The position numbers and the translations under genes were made by a program. A model generated the notes under the pieces. The model had not been told where the DNA came from and did no database searches. It saw only the letters and a program-made list of their open reading frames with translations. 64,000 nt of DNA from Bacteroidales bacterium (GTDB lineage: Bacteria; Bacteroidota; Bacteroidia; Bacteroidales; UBA932). Location of the stretch: contig JAAYCA010000036.1 of assembly GCA_012744435.1 (NCBI GenBank), forward strand, positions 1 through 64,000, in the 5' to 3' direction. The first letter of the stretch is position 1; every line of letters starts with the position of its first letter. Shown here one piece after another: positions 55,144-64,000 of the stretch.

Positions 55144-57198
55144 TTAACCCACCTGGGCGCCGTTGGCGACAGCTTCCTGCGGGGTGATGAAACGCATCGA
55201 CCCGTCTCCCTGCTTCGCCATCAGGATCATGCCCTTGCTCTCGATGCCGCGGATGGTGCGGGGCTGCAGATTCGCCAGGATGCAGATCTGCTTGCCGACC
55301 ATGTCCTCCGGCGTGTAATACTCGGCGATGCCGGACACGATCACGCGCCGGTCGATCCCGGTATCGATCGTGAGTTTGAGGAGCTTGTCCGTCTTGGGGA
55401 CACGCTCCGCCTCCAGGACCGTGGCCGTGCGGATGTCCATCTTGTCGAACGCCTCAAAGCTGCATTCCTCCTTCTGGGGGGCTACCTGCTTCGCCGCTTC
55501 GGCCCGGGCCTCCGCCTCGCGTTCGGCACGGATTTTTTCGAGCCGGGCGAGCTGGGCGTCGATGGCCTCGTCCTCGATCTTGGCGAAGAGCAGTTCCGTC
55601 TCGCCGAGCCGGTGGCCGGCGGGCAACAGCTGCGGACGGCCGAGGATTTCCCAATCAAGGGCGGAGCTGAGCATCTCCCGGAGCCGCTTTGCGGCAAACG
55701 GGGTGAAGGGCTCGAAAGCGATGGCGAGCGCCGCACAGATCTGCAGGGAGATGTTGAGGATGGTGGCCGTGCGGTCCAGGTCCGTCTTCGCAATCTTCCA
55801 GGGCTCCGTATCGGAGATGTACTTGTTGCCGACACGGGCGATCCCCATCGCGTCCTTGAGCGCTTCGCGGAACCGGAACCCTTCGATGTTCTTCTCCATC
55901 GAGGCTTTCAGCAGGGGAATCTCCGCAAGGGCCTCCTTGTCGATGTCCTCCAGCGGTCCGCAAGGCGGCACCTTACCATCGAAGTATTTGTGTGTCAGGA
56001 CCATCGCCCGGTTCACGAAATTGCCGAAGATGGCCACGAGCTCGCTGTTGTTGCGCTGCTGGAAATCCTTCCAGCTGAAGTCGTTGTCCTTGGTCTCGGG
56101 GGCGTTGGCCGTGAGGACGTAGCGGAGCACGTCCTCCTTGCCCGGGAAGTCCTGCAGGTACTCGTGCGCCCAGACCGCCCAGCCGCGCGAAGTCGAGATC
56201 TTGTCGCCCTCCAGGTTGAGGAACTCGTTGGCCGGGACGTTGTCCGGCAGGACATAGCCGTCGCCATAGGCCTTGAGCATGGCCGGGAAGACGATGCAGT
56301 GGAAGACGATGTTGTCCTTGCCGATGAAGTGCACAAGCCGGGTGTCCGGCGACTTCCACCACCGCTCCCAGCTGTTGGGCAGAAGCTCCTGCGTGTTGGA
56401 GATGTAGCCGATCGGCGCGTCGAACCAGACATAGAGCACCTTGCCTTCGGCACCCTCCACGGGCACGGGCACGCCCCAGTCGAGGTCGCGCGTGACGGCG
56501 CGCGGTTGCAGTCCGCCGTCCAGCCAGCTCTTGACCTGGCCGTACACGTTGGAACGCCACTCCTGGTGGCCCTCCAGGATCCATTCGCGGAGCCACGGCT
56601 CGTAGTCCTGGAGCGGGAGGTACCAGTGGGTGGTCTTCTTCTTGACCGGCTCGGCGCCGCTGAGCTTGCTCTTGGGGTTGATCAGCTCCTCGGGGCTGAG
56701 GGTGCTGCCGCATTTCTCGCACTGGTCGCCGTAAGCGCCTTCGTTGCCGCACTTGGGGCAGGTGCCCACGATGTAGCGGTCCGCCAGGAACTGCTTCGCC
56801 TCGGGGTCGTAGTATTGCTCGCTCTCCTTCGTGATGAACTTGCCCTCGTCGTAGAGCTTCTTGAAGAAGCCGGCGGCGTTGGCAGCATGCACCTTCGAAG
56901 TGGTGCGTCCGTAGATGTCGAAATGGATGCCGAGCCCTTCGAAAGAGTCTTTGATGATGGCATGGTAACGGTCCACGATATCCTGCGGCGAGCATCCCTG
57001 CTGGCGGGCCTTGATGGTGATCGGGACACCGTGTTCGTCGGAGCCGCAGACATACAGCACCTCCCGGCCGCGCATCCGCAGGTAGCGCACATAGATATCG
57101 GCAGGCACATAGACACCGGCCAGATGGCCGATGTGGATCGGACCGTTGGCGTAAGGCAACGCACAGGTCACGAGGGTTCTTTTGAATTGTTTATCCAT
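55144..57198 (-). CDS. metG: Methionyl-tRNA synthetase
   Basis: 684 residues. Class I signature [16 protein letters not shown] near residue 13; Zn knuckle [18 protein letters not shown] at about 145-162; KMSKS-like loop [14 protein letters not shown] near 332, with Ile for Met. The anticodon-binding helical domain follows, and the last 110 residues form the tRNA-binding OB domain ([18 protein letters not shown]...), separated by a charged linker rich in Arg, Glu and Ala. The length and domain set are typical of Bacteroidetes. The start abuts the dnaG stop. Confidence 0.96.
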   Translation of the reverse strand: MDKQFKRTLVTCALPYANGPIHIGHLAGVYVPADIYVRYLRMRGREVLYVCGSDEHGVPITIKARQQGCSPQDIVDRYHAIIKDSFEGLGIHFDIYGRTTSKVHAANAAGFFKKLYDEGKFITKESEQYYDPEAKQFLADRYIVGTCPKCGNEGAYGDQCEKCGSTLSPEELINPKSKLSGAEPVKKKTTHWYLPLQDYEPWLREWILEGHQEWRSNVYGQVKSWLDGGLQPRAVTRDLDWGVPVPVEGAEGKVLYVWFDAPIGYISNTQELLPNSWERWWKSPDTRLVHFIGKDNIVFHCIVFPAMLKAYGDGYVLPDNVPANEFLNLEGDKISTSRGWAVWAHEYLQDFPGKEDVLRYVLTANAPETKDNDFSWKDFQQRNNSELVAIFGNFVNRAMVLTHKYFDGKVPPCGPLEDIDKEALAEIPLLKASMEKNIEGFRFREALKDAMGIARVGNKYISDTEPWKIAKTDLDRTATILNISLQICAALAIAFEPFTPFAAKRLREMLSSALDWEILGRPQLLPAGHRLGETELLFAKIEDEAIDAQLARLEKIRAEREAEARAEAAKQVAPQKEECSFEAFDKMDIRTATVLEAERVPKTDKLLKLTIDTGIDRRVIVSGIAEYYTPEDMVGKQICILANLQPRTIRGIESKGMILMAKQGDGSMRFITPQEAVANGAQVG

Positions 57199-59193
57199 TT
57201 ATTTCGTGTTTTTCTCTCTTCCCATCTTCTGTTTGATCCGGCGCTGGGCGGCCTGGATCTTGATCATTTCCTGGAGCACGCCGGCCTCCTGCCCCGCCGG
57301 GACATCGGGAAGGCGGCGGCGAAGCGTTTCATAGCGGTCCTGCATGCGCCTTTCGGCATAACCGAGGATGGCGCGCGGGACCTGGGCCACCAGCCAGGAG
57401 GAGGTGGTCGTCATGGCGTTCTCGAACGCCTGTACCGTCAGGCGGTATTTCTCCGTGGAGAGCTGCGAGGTCACTTCCGCCACGCGGCGGTCCTCTGCGT
57501 CCAGCAGGCGCTTGACGATGTCCTGCTGGGAAAGCCCCTCGTCATATAGGGCGCAATAAGCGTCGAACACGGCGGCGTAGGCGCTGTTGGCCATCCGGGT
57601 GCCGTCGCTGAAAGCCCCCCGGATGAAGTCGGCCACGCTGGGCTTGTCCTGCTCGTCGCCGCTGTAGTAGTCCGAATCGCTCTCGAAGTCCAGCTCGTCA
57701 CAGCCGTGACGCAGCAGGAAATAGAGCAGGTCGCGCTCGGAAGGAGCCAGGATGCGGTTTTCCTCCACCACCTGCGCCGGAGCCGGCTGCTCCGGCACCT
57801 GAGGCTCTCCCGTGACCGTCTCGTAGGCATTGGGAGGCAGTCCGTTCTGCCGGCGGCGCTCCTCCCGCTGAGCCGCCTTCAGGGCTTCTTCCTGAAGGGA
57901 CCGGCGGGTCCTGGCGATCCGGTCGAAGAGGATCGTCACCTCGATCCCGAACTGCCGGGCCGTGGCTTCGGCGTAAGTGGAGCGTTTGACCGCATCCGGG
58001 ATCTGTGCGATCGTGTCCGCAATGTCATTGATCAGCGCCGCTTTCCGGAGCGGGTCGCCCGCTGCCTGCGAAAGCAGCAGGTCCGTCTTGAACACGATGA
58101 AATCCTTTTCGTTCCGCACGATGAAGTCGCGCACCTCGTCCTGCGTATGCTTGCGGGAGAAGGAGTCCGGGTCGTCGCCGTCCGGCAGCAGCACCACGCG
58201 GACGTTCATCCCTTCGGCGAGCACCATCGGAATACCGCGCAGGGCGGCATGGATGCCGGCGGAATCGCCGTCATACATGATGGTGATGTTCTCCGTGAAC
58301 TTCTTGATCAGGCGCACCTGTTCCACCGTCAGGGAGGTCCCGCACGAGGCCACCACATTGGTGATCCCGAGCTGGTGCATCATCACCACGTCCACGTTGC
58401 CCTCCACGAGGATGCAGCGGTCCTCCCGAGCGATATCGCCTTTCGCGAAATAGATGCCCAGCAGATTGCGGCTCTTGATATAGATCTCCGTCTCCGGCGA
58501 ATTGACATACTTCGCGGGGTTGTCCGCCTTGAGCGTGCGGCCGCTGAAGGCGATCACGCGCCCGCTCACGGAGTGGATCGGGAACATCACCCGCTCCCGG
58601 AACTTGTCGCTCAGCGCACCGTCCTCGCCCTGCACCGCCAGGCCGGCGCCCAGCAGGTATTCGTCCTTGTAGCCGGCGGCGCGGGCGGCATCCACCAGGG
58701 CCGTCCGCCCGGACGGGGCCCAGCCCAGGCCCCAGCGCGCGATCGTGGCATCCTCAATGCCGCGCGAGCGGTAATACTGGTAGCCCACGGCCCGCCCTTC
58801 GCCGGCCTTGAGCTGGTCGGAAAAGAACTTGCAGGCGAACTCCGACACCAGCAGCAGGCTCTCGCCACGCTGCCGGCGGGCGATCTCCTCGGCGGATTCT
58901 TCCGCCTCGACGATCTCGATATGGTACTTGCGGGCCAGGTAGCGCAGGGCCTCCACATAGGAGCAGTGCTCCTGCTCCATCACGAAACCTACCGCCGTGC
59001 CGGCCTTGCCGCAGCCGAAACATTTGTAAATCCCTTTCGAGGGCGAAACATAGAAGGAGGGCGTCTTCTCATTGTGGAAGGGGCAGCAGGCCACGAAATT
59101 GGCGCCGCGGCGCTTCAGCGTCACGTAATCGCTCACCACATCCACGATCTGCGCGGTGTCCAGAATCAGATTGACGGTCTCCTGAGGTATCAC
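57199..59193 (-). CDS. dnaG: DNA primase
   Basis: 664 residues. The N-terminal zinc domain has CPFHNEKTPSFYVSP and YKCFGCGKAG (about residues 36-65). The catalytic core (RNLLGIYFAKGDIAREDRCILVEG) and the TOPRIM acidic motif (VEGNVDVVMMHQLGI, then MYDGDSAGIHAALRG with the DxD equivalent) follow. The C-terminal helicase-binding part from about 440 is less conserved. The start overlaps the recQ stop (ATGA). Confidence 0.95.
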   Translation of the reverse strand: MIPQETVNLILDTAQIVDVVSDYVTLKRRGANFVACCPFHNEKTPSFYVSPSKGIYKCFGCGKAGTAVGFVMEQEHCSYVEALRYLARKYHIEIVEAEESAEEIARRQRGESLLLVSEFACKFFSDQLKAGEGRAVGYQYYRSRGIEDATIARWGLGWAPSGRTALVDAARAAGYKDEYLLGAGLAVQGEDGALSDKFRERVMFPIHSVSGRVIAFSGRTLKADNPAKYVNSPETEIYIKSRNLLGIYFAKGDIAREDRCILVEGNVDVVMMHQLGITNVVASCGTSLTVEQVRLIKKFTENITIMYDGDSAGIHAALRGIPMVLAEGMNVRVVLLPDGDDPDSFSRKHTQDEVRDFIVRNEKDFIVFKTDLLLSQAAGDPLRKAALINDIADTIAQIPDAVKRSTYAEATARQFGIEVTILFDRIARTRRSLQEEALKAAQREERRRQNGLPPNAYETVTGEPQVPEQPAPAQVVEENRILAPSERDLLYFLLRHGCDELDFESDSDYYSGDEQDKPSVADFIRGAFSDGTRMANSAYAAVFDAYCALYDEGLSQQDIVKRLLDAEDRRVAEVTSQLSTEKYRLTVQAFENAMTTTSSWLVAQVPRAILGYAERRMQDRYETLRRRLPDVPAGQEAGVLQEMIKIQAAQRRIKQKMGREKNTK

Positions 59194-61406
59194 GACGCGA
59201 TCTCACATAGGAATTTGAGCCGGACCAGCCGCACTTCGTTCTCGTAGTAATCCGGTCCGAGCGCGTCGATGGCCGCCTGGATGTTGTCCGAAGTAGCCTC
59301 CTCCTTGAAATAACGGTAGATCTCCTCGACGATGTCCTCGTCCAGCCGCTCCTCGATGTAGTAGTCCAGATTGAGCTTGGTGCCGCTGGACACGATGGCT
59401 TCGATCTCACCGAGCAGCTCCTCCAGGTCCATGCCACGTGCCTCCGCAATGTCCTCCAGGGACATGCGGCGGTCGATGCTCTGGATGATCGCCACCTTGG
59501 CCGCCGACTTGTTGGGCGTCGATTTCACGACAAAGTCGTCCGGCCGCTCGATCTCGTTCTCCTCGACGTATTTCTTGATCAGCCTGATAAACTCTTCGCC
59601 GAACTTGCGGGCCTTGCCCTCGCCCACCCCCTGGCAATTCTTCAGCTCCTCGAAGGTCTCCGGATACAGGATGGACATGTCCTCCAGGGCCGGATCGCCG
59701 AAGATGATCCAGGGCTGGAGCTTGAGCCGCTTGGAAAGATCCTTGCGCAGATCCTTGAGCATGGCGAGCAGGATGGGATCGCCCGCACCGCCGCCCGCCT
59801 TCATGGCGACCGCCGCGGCCGCCGCCTCCTCGTCGTCGTCGTCGTCGTCACCGCTGCCGGCAAACACACGGTCCTCCACCAGACGCAGCTCCCATGGCTC
59901 CGCGAGGAAACGTTCGCCAAGCTCCGTGACATGGATCAGGCCATAGGTCTCGATCTCCTTGACCAGCAGATGGGCGATCAGGCCCTGGTGGATGACGGTG
60001 CACCAGAACTTCTCCGAATGAGACTTGCCGGCGCCGAAGAACGGCAGTTCATCGTGCTTGTAGGATTTGATGAGCGAATTGGACACCCCGGCAAGGATGT
60101 TGGCCAGGTGGTCCAGTTTGAAGTGCTCTGGCAGTGCCTTCACGAGCTTCAGCACGAGCTTCATCTCCTCCCGCCCGTCAAAGGTGGGCTTGGGGCGGAG
60201 ACAGTTGTCGCAGCACTGGCAGTTGTCCTCCGTATAATCTTCTCCGAAATAGTTGAGCAGGAGCTTCCGGCGGCACTGGCTCGACTCGGCGTATGCCAGC
60301 ACCTCGGAGAGCAGCTGGCGGCTGATCTCCTGTTCGGCGACGGGCTTGCCCTGCATGAACTTCTCCAGCTTCTGGATGTCCTTGTAGCTATAGTATGCGA
60401 TGCAGAGGCCTTCCTGGCCGTCCCGGCCGGCGCGGCCGGTCTCCTGGTAGTAACTCTCGATGCTCTTGGGGATGTCGTAATGGATCACGAAGCGGATGTC
60501 CGGCTTGTCGATCCCCATCCCGAACGCAATCGTGGCCACGATCACCTGCACCTCTTCCATCAGGAACCTGTCCTGGTTCTCCGCACGCACCTTCGCATCC
60601 AGGCCGGCGTGGTAAGGCAGCGCCTTGATGCCGTTGATGCACAGCAGCTCCGCCATCTCCTCCACCTTCTTGCGGCTGAGGCAGTAGATGATGCCGGACT
60701 TGCCGGCATGCTGGCGGATGAACTTGATGAGGTCCTTCTCGGGATCCACCTTGTCGCGGATCTCATAGTAGAGATTGGGACGGTTGAAGGAGGACTTGAA
60801 CACCGCCGCGTCCGGGATGCCCAGGTTCTTGAGGATGTCGCTCTGCACCTTGGGCGTCGCCGTGGCCGTAAGCGCGATGATGGGCGCGCGGCCGATCTGG
60901 TCCACCAGGGTCCGGATCCGGCGGTATTCCGGCCGGAAGTCGTGTCCCCACTCGGAAATGCAGTGCGCCTCGTCCACGGCAAAGAAGGAGATCCTGACCT
61001 CCCGCAGCAGCGAGATGTTCTCCTCTTTGGTCAGGGATTCCGGAGCCACATACAGCAGCTTGGTCTGACCGGACAGCAGGTCCTCGCGCACCTCGTCGAT
61101 CTGCTGGCGCGAGAGCGACGAGTTGAGAAAATGGGCGATGCTCTCCGAGCCGGTCACGAAACCGCGCAGCAGGTCCACCTGGTTCTTCATCAGGGCGATC
61201 AGCGGGGAGATGATGATCGCGGTCCCCTCCATCACCAGAGCCGGCAGCTGATAGCACAGCGACTTGCCGCCTGCGGTGGGCATCAGGACAAAGGCGTCAC
61301 CCCCTCCAATCAGGTGTGAGATGATCTTCTCCTGGTCCGCCTTGAAGGCATCATAGCCGAAGAACTCCTTGAGAGTCTTGTGTATCAGTGCCGAATCGGG
61401 TGTCAT
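59190..61406 (-). CDS. recQ: ATP-dependent DNA helicase RecQ
   Basis: 738 residues. Superfamily 2 motifs: MPTAGGKSLCYQLPAL (Walker A, with Ala for the usual first Gly), ITALTATATPKVQSDIL, VDEAHCISEWGHDFRPEY (DEAH) and IVATIAFGMGIDKPDIRFVIHYD to ESYYQETGRAGRDG. The RecQ zinc domain (CRRKLLLNYFGEDYTEDNCQCCDNC) and winged helix follow. A low-complexity stretch lies near residues 520-545 (six Asp, two Glu, Ala- and Gly-rich). Then comes the HRDC domain (MLKDLRKDLSKRLKLQPWIIF) and a final helix-turn-helix-like region. Repair and recombination helicase. It is 7 bases after the DUF1015 gene. Confidence 0.95.
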   Translation of the reverse strand: MTPDSALIHKTLKEFFGYDAFKADQEKIISHLIGGGDAFVLMPTAGGKSLCYQLPALVMEGTAIIISPLIALMKNQVDLLRGFVTGSESIAHFLNSSLSRQQIDEVREDLLSGQTKLLYVAPESLTKEENISLLREVRISFFAVDEAHCISEWGHDFRPEYRRIRTLVDQIGRAPIIALTATATPKVQSDILKNLGIPDAAVFKSSFNRPNLYYEIRDKVDPEKDLIKFIRQHAGKSGIIYCLSRKKVEEMAELLCINGIKALPYHAGLDAKVRAENQDRFLMEEVQVIVATIAFGMGIDKPDIRFVIHYDIPKSIESYYQETGRAGRDGQEGLCIAYYSYKDIQKLEKFMQGKPVAEQEISRQLLSEVLAYAESSQCRRKLLLNYFGEDYTEDNCQCCDNCLRPKPTFDGREEMKLVLKLVKALPEHFKLDHLANILAGVSNSLIKSYKHDELPFFGAGKSHSEKFWCTVIHQGLIAHLLVKEIETYGLIHVTELGERFLAEPWELRLVEDRVFAGSGDDDDDDEEAAAAAVAMKAGGGAGDPILLAMLKDLRKDLSKRLKLQPWIIFGDPALEDMSILYPETFEELKNCQGVGEGKARKFGEEFIRLIKKYVEENEIERPDDFVVKSTPNKSAAKVAIIQSIDRRMSLEDIAEARGMDLEELLGEIEAIVSSGTKLNLDYYIEERLDEDIVEEIYRYFKEEATSDNIQAAIDALGPDYYENEVRLVRLKFLCEIAS

Positions 61407-61413
61407 GTGCGGA

Positions 61414-62655
61414 TTAGTCTAAGGTATGAATGGCAAGTCCGGAACGCAGCTTGGGCTCGAACCAGGTCGTCTTGGGCAGCATGATATTGCCGGTGTCGGC
61501 AATGTTGATCAGCTGCTGCATGCTGACCGGGTAGAGCGCGAAAGCGACTTTCATCTCGCCGGAATCGACGCGGCGGGACAGTTCACCCAGGCCGCGGATA
61601 CCGCCGACGAAGTCGATGCGGTTGGATGTTCGGAGATCCTTGATGCCCAGGATCCTGTCGAGCACCAGGTTCGAGAGGATCGTCACGTCGAGTACGCCGA
61701 TCGGATCGCTGTCGTCATAGCGGCCCGGCTTGGCCGTAAGGCTGTACCAGATGCCGTCGAAATACATCGAGAAGTTGTGGAGGCTGCACGGATGAAAGAT
61801 CTCCGCACCCTTCCTTTCCACGATGAAGTCTTCCCCGAGGGCCTTGAAGAATTCCTCCGGGTCCATGCCGTTCAGGTCCTTCACCACGCGGTTGTAGTCG
61901 ATGATCTTGAGCTGGCTCTCCGGGAAACATACCGCCATGAAGAAGTTGTACTCCTCGTCGCCGGTGTGCGCCGGGTTCTGCGCACGTTTCTCCGCGCCCA
62001 CGCGGGCGGCCGCTGCCGTGCGGTGGTGGCCGTCGGCCACGTAGAAGGCATCCACATCCTTCGTGAAAATCTCCGTAATGCGGGCGTTGACGGCGTCATC
62101 GCCGATCACCCAGAAGGTATGCGTGAAATCGTTCTCGTCGATGAAGCGGTACTCCGGCTTGCCGGCGGCCGTCTCCGCGATGATGCCGCCGAGCTCGGCG
62201 TTGTCCTTGAAGGCGAAGAAGACGGGCTCGATGTTGGCATTCTGGATGCGGACGTGGATCATGCGGTCGTCCTCCTTGTCCTTGCGGGTCAGCTCATGCT
62301 TCTTGATGATGCCGGCGGCGTAGTCGTCCGTGTGGGCGCAGAGCACGATGCCGTACTGCGTGCGCTCGCCCATGGTCTGGGCATAGACGTAGTATTTCTC
62401 CTTGTCCTCGCGGACCAGCCAGCCGTTGCGCTGCCAGGTCTTGAAATTCTCGACGGCGCGGTCGTAGGTGCGCTGTTCATGCTCCCCGGCGATCGGATCG
62501 AAGTCGATTTCGGGCTTGGTGATGTGAAGCAGGGACTTTTCTCCGGCCATCTTCCGGGCCTCTTCAGAGTTCAGGACATCGTAGGGCGGGGCGGCTACCT
62601 GCGTCACGATGTCTTTGGGCGGCCGCAAGGCCGCGAAAGGTTTGACTCGTACCAT
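61414..62655 (-). CDS. DUF1015-family protein
   Basis: 413 residues. The start VRVKPFAALRPPKDIVTQVAAPPYDVLNSEEA and the block FYVADGHHRTAAAARVGAEKR (about residues 200-220) are diagnostic for DUF1015, a widespread family without assigned reaction; the DGHHR motif resembles that of ParB-like nucleotide-binding proteins. Its regular place after serA and serC in Bacteroidetes hints at a role in serine metabolism. TAGTTTTG on the minus strand at 62671-62664 may be a -7 element of its own. Confidence 0.9.
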   Translation of the reverse strand: MVRVKPFAALRPPKDIVTQVAAPPYDVLNSEEARKMAGEKSLLHITKPEIDFDPIAGEHEQRTYDRAVENFKTWQRNGWLVREDKEKYYVYAQTMGERTQYGIVLCAHTDDYAAGIIKKHELTRKDKEDDRMIHVRIQNANIEPVFFAFKDNAELGGIIAETAAGKPEYRFIDENDFTHTFWVIGDDAVNARITEIFTKDVDAFYVADGHHRTAAAARVGAEKRAQNPAHTGDEEYNFFMAVCFPESQLKIIDYNRVVKDLNGMDPEEFFKALGEDFIVERKGAEIFHPCSLHNFSMYFDGIWYSLTAKPGRYDDSDPIGVLDVTILSNLVLDRILGIKDLRTSNRIDFVGGIRGLGELSRRVDSGEMKVAFALYPVSMQQLINIADTGNIMLPKTTWFEPKLRSGLAIHTLD

Positions 62656-62663
62656 ATTTCAAT

Positions 62664-62671
62664 CAAAACTA
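62664..62671 (-). promoter_or_regulatory. -7 promoter element before the DUF1015 gene
   Basis: On the minus strand it reads TAGTTTTG, matching TAnnTTTG, ending 9 bases before the start codon. The nearest CAAA that could form a -33 element is 24 bases away, outside the usual spacing. Confidence 0.33.
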
Positions 62672-62715
62672 TATTCGAAGATACTGATTATTTATCAAAC
62701 CTCCAAAAGAAAAAA

Positions 62716-62747
62716 AGGACGGAAAGCGATGTCCCGCTTCCCGTCCT
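62716..62747 (-). terminator. Terminator after serA
   Basis: The stem AGGACGGAAAGCG / CGCTTCCCGTCCT (one mismatch), read on the minus strand, is followed by TTTTTT. It separates serC-serA from the DUF1015-recQ-dnaG-metG run. Confidence 0.83.
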
Positions 62748-62765
62748 GAGGTATCCGGCAGCAGC

Positions 62766-63686
62766 CTATTTGTTCAGCTGGAACTTCGTGCAGCCTTCCT
62801 TGAAATAGGCGACGATCTGGCGGGCGGCGGCGAGACCGGCGTTGACGTTGGCCTCGGACGTCTGGGCGCCCATCTTCTTGGGGGTGGCGAAAACGCGCAG
62901 GCCGAACTGCTCCTGCAGGGCGGCGAGGCTGTCGGGGGCCACGTCGGCGGCGTACTTGAGGTCCGGCCGCTCGGCAAGCGCCCGGGCCAAGCCCGCTTCG
63001 TCGACTACCTCCTTGCGGGCGGTATTGACGAGGGTCGCGCCCTTGGGCATCTTCATCATCAGGTCATAGCCGATGCTGCCGACGGTCTGGGGCGTGGCGG
63101 GGATGTGCAGGGAGACATAATCGCTCCCGGCATACAGTTCATCGAGGGTCTCGACGGGCTCGGCGCCGCCGGCGCGGATCTGCTCCGGGGTCAGGAACGG
63201 GTCGAGGGCCTTGACTTTCATGCCGAGGGCCGCAGCCTTGGCGCCGACCAGGCGACCGACGTTGCCGAAGGCCTGGATGCCGAGGGTCTTGCCCTCGATC
63301 TCGGAACCGGTGGCGGGAGTGAACTGCGTACGGGCCATGAAAATCATCATGGCGACGGCCAGCTCGGCCACGGCGTTGGAATTCTGTCCCGGCGTGTTCA
63401 TTGCAACGACACCGTGCGCCGTGCATGCGGGCAGGTCGAGGTTGTCGAAACCGGCTCCGGCGCGCACGACGATCTTGAGCTTGGGTGCGGCGGCGACCAC
63501 CTCCGCGGTGACCTTGTCCGAACGGACGATCAGGGCGTCGGCGTCGGCCACGGCAGCGACCAGGTCGGCCTGGTCGGCATATTTCTCCAGCAGGGCGAGT
63601 TCGTAGCCCGCTTCTTCGACGATCTTGCGGATCCCAGCGACCGCTACGGCCGCAAAGGGTTTCTGGGTGGCAACGAGAACTTTCAT
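62766..63686 (-). CDS. serA: D-3-phosphoglycerate dehydrogenase
   Basis: 306 residues. It oxidises 3-phosphoglycerate with NAD, the first step of serine synthesis. The nucleotide-binding segment is LGIQAFGNVGRLVGAKAAALG (about residues 133-153), and LVNTARKEVVDEAGLARAL with DVAPD near the end fits the D-2-hydroxyacid dehydrogenase family. It is the short type without an ACT domain, usual in Bacteroidetes, so serine feedback at that site is not expected. It is 6 bases after serC. Confidence 0.94.
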   Translation of the reverse strand: MKVLVATQKPFAAVAVAGIRKIVEEAGYELALLEKYADQADLVAAVADADALIVRSDKVTAEVVAAAPKLKIVVRAGAGFDNLDLPACTAHGVVAMNTPGQNSNAVAELAVAMMIFMARTQFTPATGSEIEGKTLGIQAFGNVGRLVGAKAAALGMKVKALDPFLTPEQIRAGGAEPVETLDELYAGSDYVSLHIPATPQTVGSIGYDLMMKMPKGATLVNTARKEVVDEAGLARALAERPDLKYAADVAPDSLAALQEQFGLRVFATPKKMGAQTSEANVNAGLAAARQIVAYFKEGCTKFQLNK

Positions 63687-63692
63687 GATTCC

Positions 63693-64000
63693 CTAGGCAT
63701 GAAGTTTCTCGAATTCCTGCATCGCGGCGACGAGGGCGTCCACGTCCTCCTGCGTGCAGGCGTTGTACAGCGAGGCGCGGAAGCCGCCCACGGAGCGGTG
63801 TCCCTTGATGCCGACCATGTCGCGCCCGGTAGCGAACTTCATGAATTCGTCCTGAAGGTCCTCGCGGCCCGGCGCCATCACGAAGCAGACGTTCATGATG
63901 GAGCGGTCCTCCTTGGCGGCCGTGCCGATGAAGAGGCTGTTGCGGTCGATCTCGGCATAGAGCGTCTCCGCCTTCTTGACATCGATCGCATGCATGGCGT
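63693..64000 (-). CDS. serC: Phosphoserine aminotransferase, C-terminal part (5' end outside window)
   Basis: The last 102 residues or so of SerC, the second enzyme of serine synthesis; the frame runs off the end of the window. [15 protein letters not shown], the [13 protein letters not shown] segment and the end [20 protein letters not shown] match the family's C-terminal domain. The last of these holds the His-Arg that contacts substrate phosphate. It is in line with serA, forming the usual serC-serA pair. Confidence 0.94.
   Translation of the reverse strand, partial: AMHAIDVKKAETLYAEIDRNSLFIGTAAKEDRSIMNVCFVMAPGREDLQDEFMKFATGRDMVGIKGHRSVGGFRASLYNACTQEDVDALVAAMQEFEKLHA

Overview
The window is a gene-dense, GC-rich (roughly 60%) chromosomal segment from a member of the Bacteroidetes, most likely Bacteroidales. 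The evidence is a SusC/SusD pair beside secreted hydrolases, promoters of the TTTG-N19/20-TAnnTTTG type, the ExbB-ExbD-ExbD gene set, and families typical of this phylum (DUF4783, DUF1015, Sde0182-type nucleoside-hydrolase-like proteins). High GC fits an Alistipes-like or uncultured gut or rumen lineage better than Bacteroides, but this is inference. I see no rRNA, tRNA, CRISPR array, insertion sequence or prophage. No gene-free stretch exceeds 300 bases; the longest is 44402-44617, which holds a hairpin and a candidate small RNA.

Layout. 1-3093 (+): end of an M13 peptidase, an FtsX-type permease and a lipoprotein. 3097-16007: mostly + housekeeping genes (NUDIX on -, START-like protein, rsmF, TPR protein, queA, dprA, tatD, ansA, ExbB/ExbD cluster, asnS, udk, TonB-like protein). 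16046-21317 (-): operon for 2-oxo-acid (aromatic amino acid) fermentation: iorA, iorB, two paaK genes and an ACT protein. 21423-43477 (-): a 22-kb carbohydrate locus, with its DeoR-family regulator divergent at 43640-44401. 44618-48591 (-): NtrY-like kinase and rlmH. 48642-64000: DUF4783 (+), then - strand efp, ispH-cmk-lptB-dnaX, an HTH-less NtrC-type regulator, metG, dnaG, recQ, DUF1015, serA and the end of serC.

The carbohydrate locus reads as a complete route. SusC/SusD take up a glycoside. Three CE1-like esterases, a GH3 enzyme and four nucleoside-hydrolase-fold proteins would remove acyl groups, glucosides and furanosides. A GRP-type permease imports the sugar. A fucose-isomerase-family enzyme, an FGGY kinase and a two-subunit transketolase would then isomerise, phosphorylate and split it. 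The sugar is not identified; ribose-like or branched furanoses such as apiose are the leading ideas.

The most unusual structure is a 240-270 base palindromic repeat found twice, 48 kb apart, each time inside the open reading frame of an essential-type gene (rsmF and dnaX). Its arms are inverted copies of one another and carry hairpins whose stems differ by compensatory changes. The reading frame stays open in both genes, so the element adds about 80-90 residues to each protein.
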